A stretch of DNA of 64,000 bases from Oleispirillum naphthae (GCA_027864655.1 JAQAZG010000002.1:397461-461460); one strand, 5' to 3'. Positions 6,068-15,390 are shown, counted from the stretch's first letter. Notes: generated by a model not told the origin, from the sequence alone. Program-made: numbers and translations.

Positions 6068-7575
6068 GCGGCGGGGCGGATGCGGTTCGCGAATGCATCG
6101 ACGGCGCGGCGGTCGTGCGATTCCCGCGTGGGCGCGACGACGATGGCGGCGGGCGGGACATAAACCTGGAACTCGCCGATAAGGAGTTCAACGACCTCGG
6201 CAACGGCGACCGCTTCCGCGCCCGGCATGGCGCGGACCTGATCTACGTCAAGGACGTGGGCGAACACCAGTGGACCGGCACGCACTGGTCCCCTGAAGGG
6301 GCGGCGGAGCGATGGCTCCGCGCCGCGCATGAAACCGCGCGGTCTGTGGTCGAGGAGGCGGACGCGCTGCAGAAGCGTGGCGGTAACGGGGACGAAAGAC
6401 GAGCCAAGATGCTGCTCGACTGGGCGGTCGAGAGCGGGGACAAGCGCCGGACCGCCGCGATGATCGCCCAGGCCGTGCCGTATTTGACGGTCGGGCCGCG
6501 AGAACTCGATGCCGACCCGATGATCCTCAACCTGGAGAACGGCACGTTGCGGATTGAGGGCTCGTGCGATGATTTGCGCAAGCACTGCCGAGACGACTTG
6601 CTGGCCAAGGTGATGCCGGTCGCGTTCGACCCGGCGGCGACATGCCATGCGTTCCATGACTTCCTCTGCGAGGTGCAGCCGGACCCGGAACGTCGTTTGT
6701 TCCTGCAGGTGTTCGGGGGGTACTGCCTGACCGGCGACACCCGCGAGCAGAAGCTGCTCTTCAACTTCGGCGAGGGCAGCAACGGCAAGTCGGTGTTCGT
6801 CGATCTTCTGGCGAAGATCATGGGGCCTTATGCCGTCACGCTGCCGTTTTCCTCTCTGCTGCGCGACGATCGCAAGCGCGGAAGCGAGGCGACGCCGGAT
6901 CTTGCCCGGCTGCCTGGGGCGCGGATGGTTCGGGCCTCGGAACCCGAAAAGGGGGCCGCCTTCGCTGAGGCGACGATCAAGTCGATCACCGGGGGCGAGG
7001 AGTTCCCTGTACGGCGGCTGCGGCACGATTTCTTCGACATGGTGCCGATGTTCAAGCTGATCCTCTCAGGCAACCACCGGCCTCGGATACGCGGCGGCGA
7101 CCACGGCATCTGGCGGCGGTTCCTGCTGGTGCCATGGGAGGTGATTATCCCGGACGAACGGCAGGATAAGACGCTCCCCGCTAAGCTGTGGGAGGAGCGG
7201 TCGGGGGTGCTGAACTGGCTGTTGGACGGGGCGCGTATTTGGCTGGAGAAGGGCCTTGTCGTTCCCGCAGCAGTGCGGGCGGCGACCGACGAATACCGGC
7301 GCGATTCGGACCCTCTGGGGCGGTTTATCGAGGACTGCGTGAACCGCGAGGAAGGCCAGAGCGTTCCGGCTGCGCGGCTGTATGCGGCGTTCGTCTCGTG
7401 GTGCCGCGCGAATGCGGAAAGGCCGTGGTCGCAGAAGGCCTTTGGGCAGGGGCTGCCGGAACGCGGGTTCCGCCGGGTCAAGAAGGCTTTCGGGAACGAG
7501 TATGCCGATATCGTCCTGCACGATGTGCCGTCCGAGGACGAAACGCCGCCGCCGCCCGGTCCGGAGGACTTCTGA
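6064..7575 (+). CDS. P4/D5-family primase-helicase (SF3 ATPase)
   Basis: A 503-aa phage/plasmid DNA helicase of the D5/P4 alpha type. A D5_N-like region covers about residues 80-225; the SF3 Walker A is GEGSNGKS at 236-243 after LLFNF, and KLILSGNHRPRIRG further on fits motif C (sensor Asn). A C-terminal winged-helix-like part follows (about 400-480). It lacks its own catalytic primase domain, which is supplied by the CHC2 primase upstream. It should unwind phage DNA at the replication origin, possibly near the CCTCCA repeat cluster immediately downstream. Confidence 0.9.
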   Translation: MSGGADAVRECIDGAAVVRFPRGRDDDGGGRDINLELADKEFNDLGNGDRFRARHGADLIYVKDVGEHQWTGTHWSPEGAAERWLRAAHETARSVVEEADALQKRGGNGDERRAKMLLDWAVESGDKRRTAAMIAQAVPYLTVGPRELDADPMILNLENGTLRIEGSCDDLRKHCRDDLLAKVMPVAFDPAATCHAFHDFLCEVQPDPERRLFLQVFGGYCLTGDTREQKLLFNFGEGSNGKSVFVDLLAKIMGPYAVTLPFSSLLRDDRKRGSEATPDLARLPGARMVRASEPEKGAAFAEATIKSITGGEEFPVRRLRHDFFDMVPMFKLILSGNHRPRIRGGDHGIWRRFLLVPWEVIIPDERQDKTLPAKLWEERSGVLNWLLDGARIWLEKGLVVPAAVRAATDEYRRDSDPLGRFIEDCVNREEGQSVPAARLYAAFVSWCRANAERPWSQKAFGQGLPERGFRRVKKAFGNEYADIVLHDVPSEDETPPPPGPEDF

Positions 7576-7576
7576 C

Positions 7577-7809
7577 CCTCCACACCCTCCACAACCCTCC
7601 ATCGGAATTTGTGTTCTATATCAATAGGTTTGGGTGGTGTGGAGGGTGTGGAGGATTGTTTCGGAAGCATATTATGCGCGCAAGCGCGTGAGGTTTTTAA
7701 TAACTGACCCTCCATATCCTCCATTGGAGTTGTTACCATGTTGAAAATAATGATGAAATCACAGGTTAATCCCTCCAGTGTCACCCTCCAGGGCCTCCAC
7801 AACCCTCCA
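7577..7809. repeat. CCTCCA repeat cluster, candidate replication origin
   Basis: The hexamer CCTCCA occurs nine times on the plus strand and twice on the minus strand in 233 bp. A 17-bp perfect inverted repeat pairs 7577-7593 with 7638-7654. The cluster begins at the end of the helicase gene and runs into the next gene's first codons. Clustered short repeats beside a replicative helicase are typical of phage origins; this role is inference. Confidence 0.6.
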
Positions 7810-8382
7810 CGGGAGGATATCGACATCGTCGATTTACTCCGCTGGGCTTACCAGACCCAGAGGGTCGATGAGGTGGTGCGGCGGTCTGTGCCGAGCGGGA
7901 TAAACGGTGGGTATCGAAGCAACGCGGCCAGGGCGCTTGAGACCGGGTGCCTCGGTGTCATCACCGATGGTGGGCGCATGGGGTTTGGCGCGGACGGGGC
8001 CGACTATCTTCCCGAGGACGCAGAGCGTGTTCACGACGCGGTGCGGTATCTGTTGCCTCGGAAGATGGTCTGTATCGTCATCGACTACGCCAAGCAGGGC
8101 GCGGCTCCGGATTGGCTGGAGGGGGTGATACCCCGCCCGGTTGGCGTCTTCCGCCCGAACGGCAAGGCTGAAATGGAGTATCGCGACGGGGCAAAGACCA
8201 AGCCCTTCTACTGCCTCCTCCGCTACGTTCCGGTGGACCCGGTGCATCTGGCCTTTGCCCGTCAGCTTTACGTCGAGTGGTGGGATGCGGTGGCGCGGCT
8301 TGCTGCTGCCCATCTTGATCTGGACCGCTACCGCGTCACCGGCCCGGCCCTCGCGAGGGAGCCGTGGATAGACCGGGCTTGA
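7738..8382 (+). CDS. Phage protein, unknown function (214 aa)
   Basis: A mixed alpha/beta protein with DIVDLLRWAYQTQRVDEVV near the N-terminus and HLAFARQLYVEWWDAVARLAAAHL near the C-terminus. It lies between the helicase and the terminase genes, the place of late antiterminators or NinB-like proteins in lambda-like phages, but no zinc site or antiterminator motif is seen. The first 25 codons overlap the CCTCCA repeats, so the true start may be further in. It is followed by a terminator. Confidence 0.65.
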   Translation: MLKIMMKSQVNPSSVTLQGLHNPPREDIDIVDLLRWAYQTQRVDEVVRRSVPSGINGGYRSNAARALETGCLGVITDGGRMGFGADGADYLPEDAERVHDAVRYLLPRKMVCIVIDYAKQGAAPDWLEGVIPRPVGVFRPNGKAEMEYRDGAKTKPFYCLLRYVPVDPVHLAFARQLYVEWWDAVARLAAAHLDLDRYRVTGPALAREPWIDRA

Positions 8383-8423
8383 CGCCGCAGAAAAAGTTTG
8401 GCATACCACATGAAGATGCGATA

Positions 8424-8461
8424 GGTCCGCTACCCACGATGGGTTGCGGGCCTCTTCTTTT
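8424..8461 (+). terminator. Rho-independent terminator after the early rightward operon
   Basis: GGTCCGC-TACCC (8424-8435) pairs with TGGGTT-GCGGGCC (8440-8452) and is followed by a T-rich stretch (CTTCTTTTT). It separates the replication genes from the packaging genes. The rest of the gap 8462-8658 holds no gene but does hold the GGTTGAC repeats. Confidence 0.75.
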
Positions 8462-8605
8462 TCGCGCTCTTGCTGACGCTCCCCCTCGGGGCGGGGCCGC
8501 AGCCCACACGCACAGCCCTCCGCCCCTTCTTGGGTCCTTCCCAGGCCCCGAGCTACACGGGTGGCAAAGGCGCGATATGTCGCTAGTTTTCTTGCAAAAA
8601 ATCGA

Positions 8606-8644
8606 GGTTGACGAATGGGTTGACGGGTTGACATCCGCGTCAAC
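8606..8644. repeat. GGTTGAC repeats before terS, candidate packaging site
   Basis: Three direct copies of GGTTGAC (8606-8612, 8618-8624, 8626-8632) and one inverted GTCAAC (8639-8644) lie just 15 bp before the small terminase gene. In lambda-like phages the TerS binding sites of cos/pac are beside terS. A promoter is an alternative, since GTTGAC resembles a -35. Confidence 0.5.
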
Positions 8645-8658
8645 TGGACGGAGGCGGC

Positions 8659-9189
8659 ATGGCTCAAATCGGATCGCAAGCCGAATACGCCAAGCGCGCC
8701 GGGATCAGCCGTCAGGCGGTGAGCAAGGCCGTGAAGTCCGGGACCATCCCGCTTCGGCCTGACGGGAAAATCGATTTCGAGTTGGCGGACGAAGCCCGGC
8801 GGCGGTCGGCAAATCCGGCGCGAGATCCGGAAACAGAGTTTCTGCCGGAGCCAACCGATGCGGATACATCCGCGCCGGAGGATGCGACGTACCGATCCAG
8901 CCGCGCGGAGCGCGAGCGGATCGCCGCTGAGCGCGATGCGATGAACCTCGCCAAGCTCAAGGGCGAGTTGATCTCGCGGCAGGATATCGCCGACGCGCTG
9001 GTGGCGACGGGGCGGAAGATCCGGAACAAGTTGGACAGTTTGCCGAACATGGCGGACGAGGTGGTGGCGATCGTCGCCGGGGGCGGCGGTGCCCGCGACG
9101 TGCGTCAGGCCATCACCGAGCGGGTGAAGGCTCTGGAACAGGCGATTGCGGACGCCCTGGCGAAGCCGGGGGGCGAGGATGACGGATAG
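8659..9189 (+). CDS. Terminase small subunit (Nu1-like)
   Basis: A 176-aa protein with an N-terminal HTH (residues 5-25: SQAEYAKRAGISRQAVSKAVKSG) that resembles the winged helix of Nu1/TerS, an acidic linker, and a helical C-terminal part with RSSRAERERIAAERDAMNLAKLKGELI, a segment common in phage small terminases and DUF1441 proteins. It should bind the packaging site and hand DNA to the large subunit. The stop lies 11 bp inside the large-subunit gene. Confidence 0.82.
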   Translation: MAQIGSQAEYAKRAGISRQAVSKAVKSGTIPLRPDGKIDFELADEARRRSANPARDPETEFLPEPTDADTSAPEDATYRSSRAERERIAAERDAMNLAKLKGELISRQDIADALVATGRKIRNKLDSLPNMADEVVAIVAGGGGARDVRQAITERVKALEQAIADALAKPGGEDDG

Positions 9190-11140
9190 CGCGCTTGCCC
9201 TGGTCGGCGGCGCTCTGGCGAAGGGCCTCGCGCCGGATCGGCGGGTGCGCCCTTCGGAGTGGGCGCGGGCCAATCTGATCGTTCCGGACGGCCCGCTTGA
9301 GGGCGAGTTGTGGGACCCGTCGCTGACACCGCAACTGATCGAGATTTTGGACTGCCTCGGGCCGGACGATCCGTGCACGCGGGTGTCGGTCCGGAAGTCC
9401 GCACAGGTGGGTTTCACCCAGGTCGGCATCGCCTGGCTCGGTTCGATCATCGACAACACCCCGGCGAAAACCCTGGTGGTGTTCCCGACGATCGAGGTGG
9501 GCGACGACTTCAACTCGGAGAAGTTCCACCCGACGCTTGAGGCGACGAAGTGCCTGAAGCGCCGTGTGGCGGAAACCCGCAGCCGTTCGGCCCGGGCCTC
9601 GACGTCGCGGAAGAAGCGCTTCCCCGGCGGCACGATCACGATCACCGGGGCGAACTCCTCGGCGGACCTGCGGTCGAAGACGGTCAAGTTCGGGTTCGCG
9701 GACGAAATCGACGATTGGCCGCTCGACCTGAACAAGCAGGGCGACCCGATGGAGATGTTCGACGCGCGGTTTCGCGCGTTCCTCCGGGTCGGTGGGTACA
9801 AGAAGCTCGAAGGCTCGACGCCGACGATCAAGGGCATCTCCCGGATCGACGCGGCATTCGAGGCTGGCGATCAGCGGTACTGGACCGTCACCTGCCCGCA
9901 CTGCGGCGAGGAACAGCGGCTTGAGTTCAAACACCTGAAATTCGAGAAGACGTTTCCGCACAAGGCGTTCTACGAGTGCCAGTGCAACGGTTGCCCGATC
10001 GAGGCCTCCGACCGCGACGCGATGGTGCGCGGGGGCCGGTGGGTGGCGACCATGCCGGGGCCGGGGCGGCATCCGTCGTTCCATCTCGACACCCTCACGT
10101 CGCTACTGGTGACCTGGGACGACATCGCCGCCAAGTGGATCGCGGCTCAGGGCGACCCGAGGAAACTCAAGACGTTCGTCAACCTCTGGCTCGGCGAAAG
10201 CTGGGAGGAGCGCGGCGAAGCGCCGGAGTGGGAACGGCTTTACACGCGGCGGGAAACCTATTCGCTACGCACGGTGCTGCTCGGCGGTCTGGTGATCACC
10301 TGTGCGGTTGACGTGCAGATGAAGGGGCTCTTCTACGAAGTCGTCGCTTGGGGCGTCGGGAAGGAGTCCTGGTCCATCGACAAGGGCTTCCTGCCCGGCG
10401 ATACGGCAGACGCCGACAGCCCCGCCTGGCGGGCGCTGGCGGAGGTCTACGAACGCCGGTATCCGGACGCTTACGGCAATTCCTGGCCTATCGACCTGAT
10501 GGGGATCGACAGCGGCTATAACACGAACGCGGTCAAGTGGTGGTGCCGTGGACGGCCCAAGGCGATGGTGATCAAGGGCGAGGACGGCTGGGGCCGCCCG
10601 CCGCTCGGCACGCCGTCGAAACAGGACATCGACTACGGCGGGAAGAAGCTTCGTCGCGGCGCGGTGATGTGGCCGGTGGGGACGTGGCCGTTGAAGGCCG
10701 AGGTCTATGCGCTGCTGCGTAAGCCCGGTCTCCGCGAGGGAGCCGACCACGATCCGCCCGGGTACTGCCACTTCACCGAGGCTCTGCACGACGAGGCGTT
10801 TTTCAAGCAACTGACCGCCGAATACGTCGCGGACGAAGTGCGTGGCGGACGGACGGTGAAGGTGTGGAAAGCGACGGGCGAAAATCACTTTCTCGACTGC
10901 CGCGTGTATAACCTCGCCCTGGCGTATCACCTCGGCATCGACCGGATGACGATGGACGATTGGGCGCGTCTGGCGGCGCAGCGCAATGTGCCGCCGCCGA
11001 AAATGCAGGGCGACCTGTTTACCCCAAGCGTGGTGCAGCCGCCAGCGCCGCCGCCGCCGAAACCGGCGGCCTCGGCGCAACCCGCGAAGCCGCGCGGCGG
11101 TTACCTCGGCGGTCGGGGCGGAAGCTGGTTGAGGAGGTGA
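9179..11140 (+). CDS. Terminase large subunit, GpA family
   Basis: A 653-aa packaging ATPase/nuclease. The N-terminal ATPase has RKSAQVGFTQ (Walker A-like of the GpA family), VVFPTIEVG and FADEIDDWP (Walker B). A zinc-finger-like CPHCGEEQ lies near residue 240, and the nuclease domain follows with CAVDVQ, LMGIDSGYNT and a late HFLDCRVYNL. GpA-type terminases normally cut at cos sites, giving cohesive ends. The start at 9179 (MTDSALAL) overlaps terS by 11 bp. The Pro-rich C-terminus is where GpA proteins contact the portal. Confidence 0.93.
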   Translation: MTDSALALVGGALAKGLAPDRRVRPSEWARANLIVPDGPLEGELWDPSLTPQLIEILDCLGPDDPCTRVSVRKSAQVGFTQVGIAWLGSIIDNTPAKTLVVFPTIEVGDDFNSEKFHPTLEATKCLKRRVAETRSRSARASTSRKKRFPGGTITITGANSSADLRSKTVKFGFADEIDDWPLDLNKQGDPMEMFDARFRAFLRVGGYKKLEGSTPTIKGISRIDAAFEAGDQRYWTVTCPHCGEEQRLEFKHLKFEKTFPHKAFYECQCNGCPIEASDRDAMVRGGRWVATMPGPGRHPSFHLDTLTSLLVTWDDIAAKWIAAQGDPRKLKTFVNLWLGESWEERGEAPEWERLYTRRETYSLRTVLLGGLVITCAVDVQMKGLFYEVVAWGVGKESWSIDKGFLPGDTADADSPAWRALAEVYERRYPDAYGNSWPIDLMGIDSGYNTNAVKWWCRGRPKAMVIKGEDGWGRPPLGTPSKQDIDYGGKKLRRGAVMWPVGTWPLKAEVYALLRKPGLREGADHDPPGYCHFTEALHDEAFFKQLTAEYVADEVRGGRTVKVWKATGENHFLDCRVYNLALAYHLGIDRMTMDDWARLAAQRNVPPPKMQGDLFTPSVVQPPAPPPPKPAASAQPAKPRGGYLGGRGGSWLRR

Positions 11141-11143
11141 CGG

Positions 11144-11347
11144 ATGGCGGATGCCGCGACCCAACTGCAGGCACTCGAGGACGCAATCGCCTCCGGCCTG
11201 CTGCGCTTCACATTCGAGGGAAAGACCCACGAATACCGCTCGCTCGACGACATGCTGCGGGTGCGTGAGATTCTGGCCCGCAAGGCCGGGGTCGCGACCG
11301 GCGGCGGCATCGTCCGCACCGTCGCGGCATATCGCCGGGGGACATGA
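11144..11347 (+). CDS. gpW-like head-tail joining protein
   Basis: A 67-aa protein of gpW size: two helices around a beta hairpin (LQALEDAIASGLLRFTFEGKTHEYRSLDDMLRVREIL). gpW fills the portal channel and stabilises packaged DNA in the lambda head. It lies between terL and the portal gene, as in lambda (A-W-B), and its stop overlaps the portal start by four bases. Confidence 0.85.
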   Translation: MADAATQLQALEDAIASGLLRFTFEGKTHEYRSLDDMLRVREILARKAGVATGGGIVRTVAAYRRGT

Positions 11348-12861
11348 CCATGCGCTGGTTCGAAAACGTGATCGCCGCCATCTCGCCAGAGACGGCGGCG
11401 CGGCGGGAGCATGCCCGGCTCAAGGTGCGGGCACTGCGGGAGGTTCGCAACGCCTATGACGGCGCGAGCGTCGGTCGGCGCACCTCCGGCTGGCGGCGGG
11501 TGTCCACCGACGCCAATGCCGAAACGGCGGGCGGCGCGCTGGGTCGCCTGCGCGATGCCTCGCGGGAGATGGTCCGCAACAACCCGCACGCCTCCCGCGC
11601 GGCTGCGGTACTGGCTCAGACCATTATCGGCGAGGGGATCATCCCGAGCTTCGTCACGCCGGATGAGTTGGCGCAGCCGGAGGCGGAGGCGGTCGCGCGA
11701 GAATTTCTCGATACCGAGGCTATCGACGCGGGCGGGCAGATGGACCTCTACGGTCTGCAATCTCTGGCAGCGCGGACGGTGTTCGAGGGCGGCGAGGTGC
11801 TGTTCCGCCGCCGCCGCCGCAAGGCATCGGACGGTTTGCCGTTGGCATTCCAGGTGCAAATCTTGGAGCCGGATTTTCTCGACTCCACAAAGGACGGTCC
11901 CCTCGGCAACGGCAACGTCGCGGTGCAGGGCGTTGAGTTCAACGGCATCGGTCGGCGGGTTGCCTACTGGTTGTTCGACGAACATCCGGGGTCGCGCGGC
12001 AGCTACCGCATTACCCAGTCGCGCCGGGTCCCGGCGGAAGACGTGATCCACGCCTACCGCATCGACCGGCCTGGGCAGGTGCGTGGGGTGCCGTGGCTCG
12101 CTCCGGTGATGCTGGCAGTGGCGGATTACGCCGATCTCGCCGACGCCTACCGCATGCGGCAGAAGATCGCCGCATGCTTCGCGGCGTTCGAGACCGACTA
12201 TCAGGGTGGTACGGCGGAATCGCCCCTGGTTTCTGGCGGATCGTCGGCGGGCGATATGCCGGTCGAGGAATTCTCCCCCGGCATGATCGTCAAGCTGCCC
12301 GCCGGGCGCGACATCAAGTTCGCCACCCCGCCGGGGGTGGAAGGGTTCGCCGAGACGGCGGCGATCTCGCTGCGCGAGGTGGCGGTGGGGATCGGCATGC
12401 CGCCGTTTGTGCTTTCCGGCGATTACGGCGCAATCAACTTTTCCGCCGGGCGGCTGGGGTGGCTCGATTACCGGCGTGGCATCAAGGATTATCAGGCGAG
12501 GATCAGCATCCGCATGATCTGCCGCCGCCTGGAGGGATGGTTTCGCGAAGCGATGGCGATTGAGCGCGGCGTTACCGTGCCGTTTCGCGGCGTGTGGACG
12601 CCACCTGCGGTGGAGATGATCAACCCGAAGGAAGAAATCGAGACCGTCGTCTCCGAGGTCCGCGCCGGGCGGATGACGCCACAGCAGATGGTCCGCGCAG
12701 CCGGGAAGGACCCGGAGCAACATTTTGCCGAATATGCGCGGGGCGTCGAGCTGATCGACCGCCTCGGCCTGATCCTGGATTCGGACCCGCGCCGGGTTTC
12801 GCGCGCGGGCCTCACGCAGGTTCGTACCGACAATACGCAGTTCCCCGACATCAAGGAGTAA
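11344..12861 (+). CDS. Portal protein, lambda family
   Basis: A 505-aa portal protein (lambda gpB family). Recognisable segments are MVRNNPHASRAAAVLAQTIIGEGI, YGLQSLAARTVFEGGEVLFRRR, VQILEPDFLD, AEDVIHAYRIDRPGQVRGVPWLAPV, PPFVLSGDYGAINFSAGRLGWLD and a C-terminal KEEIETVVSEVRAGRMTPQQ. It forms the ring at the head vertex for DNA entry and tail joining. Length matches the family. The start with ATGACCATG overlaps the gpW gene. Confidence 0.93.
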   Translation: MTMRWFENVIAAISPETAARREHARLKVRALREVRNAYDGASVGRRTSGWRRVSTDANAETAGGALGRLRDASREMVRNNPHASRAAAVLAQTIIGEGIIPSFVTPDELAQPEAEAVAREFLDTEAIDAGGQMDLYGLQSLAARTVFEGGEVLFRRRRRKASDGLPLAFQVQILEPDFLDSTKDGPLGNGNVAVQGVEFNGIGRRVAYWLFDEHPGSRGSYRITQSRRVPAEDVIHAYRIDRPGQVRGVPWLAPVMLAVADYADLADAYRMRQKIAACFAAFETDYQGGTAESPLVSGGSSAGDMPVEEFSPGMIVKLPAGRDIKFATPPGVEGFAETAAISLREVAVGIGMPPFVLSGDYGAINFSAGRLGWLDYRRGIKDYQARISIRMICRRLEGWFREAMAIERGVTVPFRGVWTPPAVEMINPKEEIETVVSEVRAGRMTPQQMVRAAGKDPEQHFAEYARGVELIDRLGLILDSDPRRVSRAGLTQVRTDNTQFPDIKE

Positions 12862-12864
12862 GCC

Positions 12865-14952
12865 ATGCCCAAAAGCATCCGGCGCAGTTGGCCGGGGGCG
12901 CGCGGCCCCTACGGCTATGACATGCGCATGGCGGTCGGCAATGACGCCGCCGTCGAAATCTTCGTCTACGGCGAGATCGGTTGGGAGGTCACCGCCCAGT
13001 CGTTCCTCAACGACCTGCGGGATGTGGCGACGCCCACCACGCCGCTGGTGGTGCACATCAACAGCGTCGGCGGCAGCGTGTGGGAAGGCCTGGCCATCTA
13101 CAACATCCTGATCAGCCGCGCGGCCTCGGTCACCACCATCGTCGATGGCATCGCGCTCTCGATGGGCTCGATCATCGCCCTGGCGGGCAAGCCGACGCAG
13201 ATGCCCGCCAATGCGCTGATGATGATCCACGATCCGTCCTGGTATGCCTCCGGCACGCCCGAGGAGATGCGCAAGCAGGCGGACGTGCTCGACAAAATCC
13301 GCGATCAACTGGTCGGCATCTACGTGGCGAAGTCCGGCCAGGACGAAGCCGAAATCCGCCGCATGATGGCGGAGGAAACCTGGCTTTCCGGTGCCGACGC
13401 GGTCGCGCTTGGCCTCGCCGACGAGCTGATCGAGGTGGAGGCGGATCTCGCCGCCGCCGCGAAATTCGACCTTCGCAACTGCCGGGCGCTGCCCGCGCCG
13501 TTGCGTTCCCTGGCGGCGTCCGCCGCCGAACCCCAGCCGAGGAGCATTCCCATGCCCAATACCAATCCGGACGCGGCGGACCCGAAGACCTCCGCCAACA
13601 ATCCGGCTCCGGCCCCCGTGGACGTGGCCGATACCGCCGCGATCGAGGCGGCGGCCAACGCCGCCGTCGCCGCCGAGCGCAAGCGCGTCGCCGACATCGG
13701 CGTCGCTTGCGGTGCTGCGCGGATGACCGATGCCTTCCGCGACCAGATGGTTGCCGAGGGCGTCAGCGTCGCCGACGCCCGCGCCCGCATCATCGCCGAA
13801 CTCGCCCGTCTCCAGGCGGAGGGAGGGCCGGAACCGCGTTCGCACATCCGCGCCATCGTCACCGACGACGCGGTGGATCGCTTCCGTGCCGGGATGGAGG
13901 AGGCGCTGCTCCTGCGCGCCGGTCTCGGCGGCGAGCGCAACGAGTTCTCCGGCCTGTCGTTGCGCGAGATGGCCCGCGCTGCGCTGGATATCCGCGGCAT
14001 CCGTTCCGGGAGTATGAACGTGTTGCAGATGATCGGCACTGCCTTCGTGCCGAGCATGGCGGGCGGCACGCACAGCACTTCCGACTTCGCCAACGTTCTG
14101 TCGAACGTCGCCAACAAGGCCATGCTCAAAGGGTTCACCGACGCGGAGGAGACGTTCACGCTGTGGACCGGCAAGGGCATTCTTACCGACTTCAAGCCGT
14201 TGAAGCGCATCGACGCCGGTCTGTTTGACGCCCTGGCGGAGGTTCCGGAAGGCGCGGAATACAAATACGGCACCTTCGGCGATCGCGGGGAGACCATCCA
14301 GCTCGCGACCTACGGCAAGATGTTCTCGATCACCCGGCAGGCGATCATCAACGACGATGTCGGTGCCTTCACCCGCATTCCCGGCAAGATGGGCGCGGCC
14401 TCGAAACGGACCATCGGCAACCTCGTCTATGCGGTCCTGACCAGCAACGCCGCTCTTTCCGACGGCGTGGCGCTGTTCCACGCCACGCACAAGAACCTGG
14501 CCTCCGCCGGTGCCGCGCCTTCGACCGCGACGTTCGATGCGATGCGGACCGCGATGGCGACGCAGCGCGATCCCGACCTGAAGACCCAGGCCCTCAACAT
14601 CCGACCGGCCTATGTGCTTGCGCCGGTCGCCCTGGAGGGTAAGAGCAAGGCGGTGATCGCCTCCGAGTTCGACAGCGCTTCGGGCGACAAGGGTCTGCCC
14701 AACTCGGTGCGGGACTTCGCGGAGGTCATCTCCGATGCGCGCCTCGACATCGCCTCCACCACGGCGTGGTATGGCGCGGCCAACCCCAACGTCGTCGATA
14801 CCATCGAGGTCGATTATCTCGACGGCGTCGAGGAACCGTACCTGGAAAGCAAGGATGGCTGGAACGTCGACGGCGTGGACTTCAAGGTCCGGATCGACGC
14901 TGGCGTGAAGGCTCTCGATCATCGCGGTCTCTACAAGAACGCGGGCGTGTAA
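12865..14952 (+). CDS. Fused ClpP-like prohead protease and major capsid protein
   Basis: A 695-aa fusion. Residues 28-210 are a ClpP/S49-like protease: INSVGGSVWEGLAIYN, Ser99 in IALSMGS and His122 in MMIHDP. A Pro/Ala-rich and helical linker (about 215-300) looks like a scaffold, and residues about 300-695 are the capsid (ISRQAIINDD-like block, LLFHATHKNL-like block, APVALEG). A second start in frame at codon 230, with its own GAGGAG, would also give capsid without the protease, like lambda C/Nu3 nesting. The protease should remove the scaffold and itself during maturation. Confidence 0.9.
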   Translation: MPKSIRRSWPGARGPYGYDMRMAVGNDAAVEIFVYGEIGWEVTAQSFLNDLRDVATPTTPLVVHINSVGGSVWEGLAIYNILISRAASVTTIVDGIALSMGSIIALAGKPTQMPANALMMIHDPSWYASGTPEEMRKQADVLDKIRDQLVGIYVAKSGQDEAEIRRMMAEETWLSGADAVALGLADELIEVEADLAAAAKFDLRNCRALPAPLRSLAASAAEPQPRSIPMPNTNPDAADPKTSANNPAPAPVDVADTAAIEAAANAAVAAERKRVADIGVACGAARMTDAFRDQMVAEGVSVADARARIIAELARLQAEGGPEPRSHIRAIVTDDAVDRFRAGMEEALLLRAGLGGERNEFSGLSLREMARAALDIRGIRSGSMNVLQMIGTAFVPSMAGGTHSTSDFANVLSNVANKAMLKGFTDAEETFTLWTGKGILTDFKPLKRIDAGLFDALAEVPEGAEYKYGTFGDRGETIQLATYGKMFSITRQAIINDDVGAFTRIPGKMGAASKRTIGNLVYAVLTSNAALSDGVALFHATHKNLASAGAAPSTATFDAMRTAMATQRDPDLKTQALNIRPAYVLAPVALEGKSKAVIASEFDSASGDKGLPNSVRDFAEVISDARLDIASTTAWYGAANPNVVDTIEVDYLDGVEEPYLESKDGWNVDGVDFKVRIDAGVKALDHRGLYKNAGV
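13540..13554 (+). promoter_or_regulatory. Internal ribosome binding site and start for scaffold-capsid
   Basis: Inside the protease-capsid gene, GAGGAG stands eight bases before an in-frame ATG (13552), which begins MPNTNPDAADP at the protease/scaffold boundary. A second, shorter product of 466 aa (13552-14952) is therefore expected and could supply excess scaffold-capsid. Confidence 0.65.
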
Positions 14953-15018
14953 TCGATACCCCTGGCGCGGCGCAACCCTGCGCCGCGCCGATAACCCCTT
15001 CGCGCAAGGAGAAAGCAG

Positions 15019-15390
15019 ATGCGCAACTACGTTCAGGAGGGACGGACCCTCAGTTACTACAATTCCAGCGGCGCGACGATTTCCGCTGGTGCCGCCGTGG
15101 TGGTTGGCGGGCAGGTCGGCGTGGCGATCAACGACATCGCGGACGGCGCTTCCGGCACGCTTTCGATGGAAGGCGTCTACACCCTGCCGAAGACGTCGGG
15201 TGCGGCGATCAACGTGGGCACCGCGCCGATCTTCGACGTCAGCGCCGGGGCGTTCGTGCCTGCGGGCACCGCCACGGCGGCGGGCGATATCACGGGCGCG
15301 GTGACCGCCTGGGCGACGGCGGCGAGCGCCGACACCACGGTCAATGTCAAGATCGGCGTCGGCAACGGCGCGGTGGCCTCCGGCACCTAA
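15019..15390 (+). CDS. DUF2190 head decoration protein
   Basis: A 123-aa all-beta protein of the DUF2190 family. Its typical opening MRNYVQEGRTLSYYNSSGATISAGAAVVVGG is present, followed by Ala/Gly/Thr-rich strands with GTLSMEGVYTLPK. Members sit right after the capsid gene and are thought to decorate or cement the capsid lattice. AAGGAG precedes the ATG by nine bases. Confidence 0.88.
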   Translation: MRNYVQEGRTLSYYNSSGATISAGAAVVVGGQVGVAINDIADGASGTLSMEGVYTLPKTSGAAINVGTAPIFDVSAGAFVPAGTATAAGDITGAVTAWATAASADTTVNVKIGVGNGAVASGT

